This document shows positions 60,238 through 64,000 of a DNA stretch of 64,000 nucleotides, piece by piece. The notes under the pieces are model-generated. The model had not been told where the DNA came from. It saw only the letters and a program-made list of their open reading frames with translations, and made no database searches. The number at the start of each line of letters is the position of its first letter. Positions within the stretch are counted from its first letter, which is position 1. The DNA is from Halopiger xanaduensis SH-6 (GTDB lineage Archaea; Halobacteriota; Halobacteria; Halobacteriales; Natrialbaceae), in assembly GCF_000217715.1 (NCBI RefSeq), contig NC_015666.1, positions 3,360,270 to 3,424,269 on the forward strand, given 5' to 3'. The translations under genes and the position numbers were made by a program.

Positions 60238-61314
60238 TCAGTCGTCGGCCGTCGCGGCCGCGCCGCGTTCGACGTCGATATTTCCTTCGTCCAGATCCCG
60301 CTCGACGTTGCGGGCCGCCTGGACCATGTTCGCCATCTTGCCGTAGGCGACCTCGCGGGGCAGCAGCTTCACGCCGCAGTCCGGCGAGACGACGAGCTGT
60401 TCCGGCGGGACGACCTCGAGGCCCTTCAAAATGTTTTCCTCGATCTGCTCCACGGACTCGACCTCGGCGACGTGGGCGTCGCAGACGCCGAGCGCGAGAT
60501 CCTTCGTGAAGTCGGGGTCCTTGAAGACGTCCAGTTGCTCGTAGTCGCCGTTGGCGAGTTCGAGGTCGAACTCGTCGACGGGGAACTCGAGGATCTCGGG
60601 GTAGATGCGGGAGTAGTCGCCGTAACAGACGTGCAGGCCGATGCGGACCTCCTCGGGGATGTCGGCGACGATCCGCTCGAGGCACTCGCCGACGATGGCG
60701 TGGTCGTCGGGCGTGGTCGCGAGCGCGGGCTCGTCGATCTGGATGTAGCGGGCGCCGGCGTCGACGAGCTTCTCGATCTCCTCGTTGACCAGATCCGCGA
60801 GGTCGTAGGCGAGTTCCTCGTCGTCGTCGTAGGCCTCGTTGAACGACCAGTTCGCGAGCGTGTAGGGGCCGGTGATCGGGACCTTGACGGGCCGGTCGCT
60901 GGCGGCCGCGGTGAACTCGTACTCGTCGACGAGCCAGGAGTCGTCGTACTCGACCTCCGAGACGACCGACGGCTTGTCGAAGTAGTTGTGCCCCCAGACC
61001 TTGACGGGGCCGTTGAACTCGTAGCCCTCGATCCGGTGGGCGAAGAACTCGACCATCTCGTTGCGCCGCATCTCGCCGTCGACGACGACGTCTAGGCCGG
61101 CGCGTTCGTGTTCGTCCGTGATCAGGCGGGCGGCGTCGTCTTTCGCTTCCTGCCAGTCCTCTGCGTCGAACTCGTGGTCCTCGTCTCGGTAGAGCTCCTT
61201 CGCGCGGTTGAGCCACTTGGGCTTGGGGTAGGAGCCGACGACGGTCGTCAGCAGGAAGTGGTCGTTCTCGTGGTCGGCGGGTCGGAACTGATCCTTGTTT
61301 TCGTTCGTGGTCAT
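60238..61314 (-). CDS. Methionine synthase, catalytic MetE-type protein (core-MetE)
   Basis: 358 residues, TIM barrel of the cobalamin-independent methionine synthase C-terminal (catalytic) type. Zinc ligands are present: His228 and Cys230 in LHVCYGD and Cys313 in SPDCGVK; YIQIDEPAL and VVGSYPKPKWL also match. The protein is half the length of bacterial MetE, which has a duplicated barrel, so this is a short archaeal core enzyme; the methyl donor in haloarchaea is not the triglutamate form used by E. coli and is not settled here. The ATG at 61314 overlaps the stop of the partner gene by 4 bp (ATGA). Confidence 0.88.
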   Translation of the reverse strand: MTTNENKDQFRPADHENDHFLLTTVVGSYPKPKWLNRAKELYRDEDHEFDAEDWQEAKDDAARLITDEHERAGLDVVVDGEMRRNEMVEFFAHRIEGYEFNGPVKVWGHNYFDKPSVVSEVEYDDSWLVDEYEFTAAASDRPVKVPITGPYTLANWSFNEAYDDDEELAYDLADLVNEEIEKLVDAGARYIQIDEPALATTPDDHAIVGECLERIVADIPEEVRIGLHVCYGDYSRIYPEILEFPVDEFDLELANGDYEQLDVFKDPDFTKDLALGVCDAHVAEVESVEQIEENILKGLEVVPPEQLVVSPDCGVKLLPREVAYGKMANMVQAARNVERDLDEGNIDVERGAAATADD

Positions 61315-62318
61315 GCTGCTTTCACCTCCGCGAGGGCCGCGGCTTCGGCAAGGATCTCGAGTTTCGCCTCGAACTTGCCGGAGGGCAGATAGAACGTCTC
61401 GGTGTTGGTCGTCAGGTAGACCGTCTCGAACTCGGCGACGGGCAGCTGGTCGTAGACCCACTCGACGCGGTCGCGGATCGCTTCGGGGTCCTCGACGAGC
61501 GTGTTCTGCCCGTCCGCGAGGCCGAGCGAGACGTCGTCGGTCGCGCCGTACTCCTGAATGTTGTAGAGGTTGTCGTCCTGTTCTGCGACGAAGTCGAAGC
61601 CGACCGCGTCGATGTCGGCGTCGAGCAGGTGCGCGTAGACCTTCTCCTCGAGCGCGCCCCAGTAGGGCTGGACGACGACGTCGGCGTCCGTGGCGCCGGC
61701 GACCTGGTCGATCGCTTCGCTGGCGCGCTCGTCGAGCCCGTCCTCGGGCGCCGACTCGACCAGCGAGGGCTCGAGCAGGAAGAGCGTCTCGTGCTCGGGG
61801 AAGGCGTCGACCTCGCCCTCGAGGAAGTCGGCGATCGCGCCGAGGAACTCGGCCTCGTCGCCGTACTGCTCGTCGGTCGCGAGATCGGCCAGCGAGTACG
61901 GGCCGGGGAGGACGGCCTGCAGGTCGTCGTCGGCCTCGAGCAGTTCGGCGGCGGCCTCGAGCTCGTTCGCGACGTCGCCGGAGAAACCGAGGTCGTCCTG
62001 GACGACGGGTTCGCGGTAGAAGTTGTTGTTGTCGTAGTAGCGGACGATTCCGCGGGTCTCGACGGCGTCGTGGACGGCCAGCGGGTGCGCGAGCATGTCG
62101 TCCCAGCGCAGTTGGCCCTCTACGATGCGGTCGAGGTCGGCGTCCTGTTGGACGCCGATCACTTCCTCGCGGGCCTCCTCGTAGGCCGCGGTGATCTCCT
62201 CGCTCTCGTCGCCGCTGATGAGGTCGTGTTTCTGGTGCCCCTTGAGGTCCGAGAGGTCGTCTTTCGCCCAGTCCGGGAGCGGATACAGCCCCGGCGTGGT
62301 CGAAACGTAGTCGGTCAT
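61311..62318 (-). CDS. MetE N-terminal-like partner protein
   Basis: 335 residues, also a MetE-type barrel: VSTTPGLYPLPDWAKDDL, RIVEGQLRWDDMLAHPL, VLPGPYSLADLATDEQYGDE, LFLLEPSLVE. The zinc-ligand positions are not conserved: the region equivalent to HVCYGD reads VVQPYWG and that equivalent to SPDCGVK reads TTNTETFYLP. It therefore cannot by itself hold the catalytic zinc and probably acts as the substrate-binding half with the downstream gene. Start at 62318, with TTAATATT (62347-62354) about 30 nt upstream. First gene of the pair. Confidence 0.83.
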   Translation of the reverse strand: MTDYVSTTPGLYPLPDWAKDDLSDLKGHQKHDLISGDESEEITAAYEEAREEVIGVQQDADLDRIVEGQLRWDDMLAHPLAVHDAVETRGIVRYYDNNNFYREPVVQDDLGFSGDVANELEAAAELLEADDDLQAVLPGPYSLADLATDEQYGDEAEFLGAIADFLEGEVDAFPEHETLFLLEPSLVESAPEDGLDERASEAIDQVAGATDADVVVQPYWGALEEKVYAHLLDADIDAVGFDFVAEQDDNLYNIQEYGATDDVSLGLADGQNTLVEDPEAIRDRVEWVYDQLPVAEFETVYLTTNTETFYLPSGKFEAKLEILAEAAALAEVKAA

Positions 62319-62667
62319 CGTACGACCGGCTAGGCTATACCGGTGCTTAATATTTTCCATCCCGTCTAATACACGACGGTAATTTCGACGGCCTTCGGCG
62401 GCGACGCTCCCGATAGTATCCGTTACTCCGAAAATACCACGGAAAAGAAACAATCGCGGCCGGTCGATCGGCCGGTCAGCCGGGGTTCGCCGTCGCAAAC
62501 TGTGCTACTCGGACGACTCGAGCGATAGCAGAAATACGAAATTCGATTAGACGAGCCCGACGGTTGATAATCAGTTAATATCATGTAGTTGCAGTGGGCG
62601 CATCGCATTCAATCCTCAATGAACTATCAATAAATACTAATAATAATGTTATTGAACGGCGAATTGC
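62319..62667. promoter_or_regulatory. 349-bp divergent region between methionine synthase and GntP genes
   Basis: No coding frame is supported. The left side has AATATTAAG (plus-strand TTAATATT, 62347-62354) as promoter of the methionine synthase pair. An inverted repeat CGGCCG-GTCGAT-CGGCCG lies at about 62456-62473. The right side is strongly A/T-rich (62568-62653: AGTTAATATCATG, CAATAAATACTAATAATAA) and includes AATAA-TG-TTATT at 62643-62654, just before the GntP start; one or more promoters and a site for a regulator are probable. Confidence 0.55.
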
Positions 62668-64000
62668 ATGCTACCAGCTACCATGCCGTTGCAGATCGGC
62701 GGAGCAGGACCGCTCCTCGCGCTGGTCGCGGGGATCGCAACCATCGTCTTCCTCCTGATTTACCTCGACTTACCGCCGTTCATCGCGCTGGTCATCGCCG
62801 GGTTCGTCGTCGGCGCAGTTTCCCCCGACATTCCGTTCGGCGACGTGCCCGGGGAGTTCGCCGGATCGTTCGGGGACGGGATGGCCGGGATCGGTATCCC
62901 GATCCTGATGGCGGCGATCATCGGAAAGGCGATGATCGAAAGCGGCGCGGCGGACCGGATCGTCCGCTTTTTCAACGGCGTCTTCGGGCGGGACAACACC
63001 GAGTACTCGCTGTTCAGCAGCGGATTCGTCATGGCGATCCCGGTGTTTTTCGACAACGTGTTCTACCTGCTCGCGCCGCTGGCGCGAGCGGCGCGCTCGC
63101 GCACGGGGCAGAATTACGCGCTGTTCATCGTCGCCATCGGGGCGGCCGGCGCCGTGACGCACGGGTTCGTCCCGCCGACGCCGGGTCCGCTGCTCGCAGT
63201 CGAAACGTTTGCGGAGGCCGGTGCATCGACGAACCTGGGTCTGACGATCGGAGTCGGACTCCTGACGGGACTTCCGACCGCGCTCGTCGCCGGTCTCGGC
63301 TACGGCTACGTCATCAACCGACGGCTCGAGATCCCGCTGCGCGACGCGATGGGGACGACCGTCGAGGAACTGAACGAGAAGGTCGAGCGACCTACGAGTC
63401 AGCTTCCGGGCCTGCTCGAGGCGATGCTCCCGATCCTGCTGGCCGTCCTGCTGGTGGGTGCGGACACCTTCGTCACGACGTTCATCGGCGAGGATACCGC
63501 CGCCGCTTCGGTTACGAATTTCATCGGCGATCCGAACTTCGCGCTGACCGCGGCGGCGCTCGCTGCGGCGTTCACCTACTTCCGCATGAGCGACATCTCC
63601 GGAGATGTGTTCTCCGACGAACTGACAGAGGCGCTCAAAAGCGGCGGTAACATCGCGGCGATCACCGCCGCCGGCGGCGCGTTCGGGTACATGCTCCAGC
63701 AGGCCGGTGCCGGCGAACTCATCGCGAACAGCCTTCAGGAACTCGGCCTCGGCGTGCTCGCCACCGCGTGGGTGATCGCCGCGGGCGTGCGCCTGGTCCA
63801 GGGGTCTGCGACCGTCGCGATCACCACGACCGCGGGCATCACCGCGCCGATGGCCGGAAGCTTCAGCGCGAATCCCGCCTACCTGGTCATGGCGATCGGT
63901 GCGGGCGCGACCTTCTGCTCGTGGTACAACGACAGCGGCTTCTGGATCGTCAAGGAGATCGGCGGGCTCACCCAGGGCGAGACGCTCAAAACGTGGACCG
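62668..64000 (+). CDS. GntP-family permease, 3' end beyond the window
   Basis: 444 codons are visible and the frame runs off the right edge. About 12 membrane helices; GntP-type segments seen: ALVAGIATIVFLLIYLDLPPF, IGIPILMAAIIGKAMIESGAAD, FFDNVFYLLAPLARA, AAGAVTHGFVPPTPGPL and the C-terminal VRLVQGSATVAITTTAG and FCSWYNDSGFWIV. GntP proteins import gluconate, and relatives import other hydroxy acids or serine. ATG at 62668 suits a leaderless start with AATAATAATG in the TATA position; ATG at 62683 is possible. Family length suggests that about 20-30 residues are missing. Confidence 0.9.
   Translation, partial: MLPATMPLQIGGAGPLLALVAGIATIVFLLIYLDLPPFIALVIAGFVVGAVSPDIPFGDVPGEFAGSFGDGMAGIGIPILMAAIIGKAMIESGAADRIVRFFNGVFGRDNTEYSLFSSGFVMAIPVFFDNVFYLLAPLARAARSRTGQNYALFIVAIGAAGAVTHGFVPPTPGPLLAVETFAEAGASTNLGLTIGVGLLTGLPTALVAGLGYGYVINRRLEIPLRDAMGTTVEELNEKVERPTSQLPGLLEAMLPILLAVLLVGADTFVTTFIGEDTAAASVTNFIGDPNFALTAAALAAAFTYFRMSDISGDVFSDELTEALKSGGNIAAITAAGGAFGYMLQQAGAGELIANSLQELGLGVLATAWVIAAGVRLVQGSATVAITTTAGITAPMAGSFSANPAYLVMAIGAGATFCSWYNDSGFWIVKEIGGLTQGETLKTWT

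Overview
The window is chromosomal DNA of an extremely halophilic archaeon (class Halobacteria). Evidence: GC-rich DNA with strongly acidic deduced proteins, haloarchaeal LonB, GTG starts and leaderless-looking genes with an A/T-rich box about 27 nt before the start codon, archaeal thermosome, TrmB regulator, GGGP-synthase family enzyme, NadM-type adenylyltransferase and many small haloarchaea-only families. The very frequent CTCGAG hexamer (Leu-Glu codons) fits the Natrialbales (Natrinema/Haloterrigena/Natrialba type), but that placement is inference. I see no rRNA, tRNA, CRISPR array, insertion sequence or integrase; this is mostly stable core chromosome with one carbohydrate-uptake neighbourhood.

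Layout. 1-5.5 kb: end of a DUF84 NTPase, small wHTH protein, HAD phosphatase, a double-winged-helix regulator with a Tat-like N-terminus, a stomatin (SPFH)/NfeD pair and a poly-gamma-glutamate hydrolase-like protein. 5.6-9.4 kb: trpC-trpB-trpA followed by the archaeal shikimate-entry aldolase (ADTH synthase), under a promoter carrying two TGTACA hexamers that match the TRP box of methanogen TrpY. 9.5-14.3 kb: an MGMT-like protein lacking the acceptor cysteine, and a quinol nitric oxide reductase with an unusual ~360-residue N-terminal extension. 14.3-22.6 kb: amidohydrolase-like protein, tail-less thermosome subunit, HalOD1 protein, SAM hydrolase, NadM, membrane LonB protease and a CPBP protease. 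23-31.6 kb: glycosyltransferase, methyltransferase, small regulators, MBL-fold and YkgJ proteins, GGGP-synthase paralogue, TRAM protein, radical SAM enzyme. 31.6-41.8 kb: Hsp20, FAD oxidoreductase preceded by a coupled 24-codon ORF, Nudix, GpgS-like glycosyltransferase, zinc-finger microprotein, PfkB kinase, membrane-anchored DHH phosphoesterase, epimerase-like protein, small regulators.

42-58 kb is the carbohydrate region: a TrmB regulator, a CUT1-type ABC importer (Tat lipoprotein binding protein, two permeases, ATPase), a 66-residue membrane protein overlapping the ATPase, a Gfo/Idh dehydrogenase, a second PfkB kinase, two tandem AtoE-type short-chain fatty acid transporters and a Tat-exported GH3 glycosidase ending in a dockerin-like motif. 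Together they suggest extracellular release of glycosides, import, oxidation and phosphorylation under TrmB control; the substrate cannot be read from sequence. 58-64 kb: membrane protein, nitroreductase, a split MetE-type methionine synthase pair and a GntP-family permease running off the right edge.

Main items for a second look: the TRP-box-like trp promoter, the nitric oxide reductase fusion, the Cys-less MGMT protein beside it, the coupled 24-codon ORF with a 12-nt palindrome at its start, a hairpin next to the hsp20 ribosome-binding site, the inverted repeat upstream of the sugar importer, and the dockerin-like GH3 tail.
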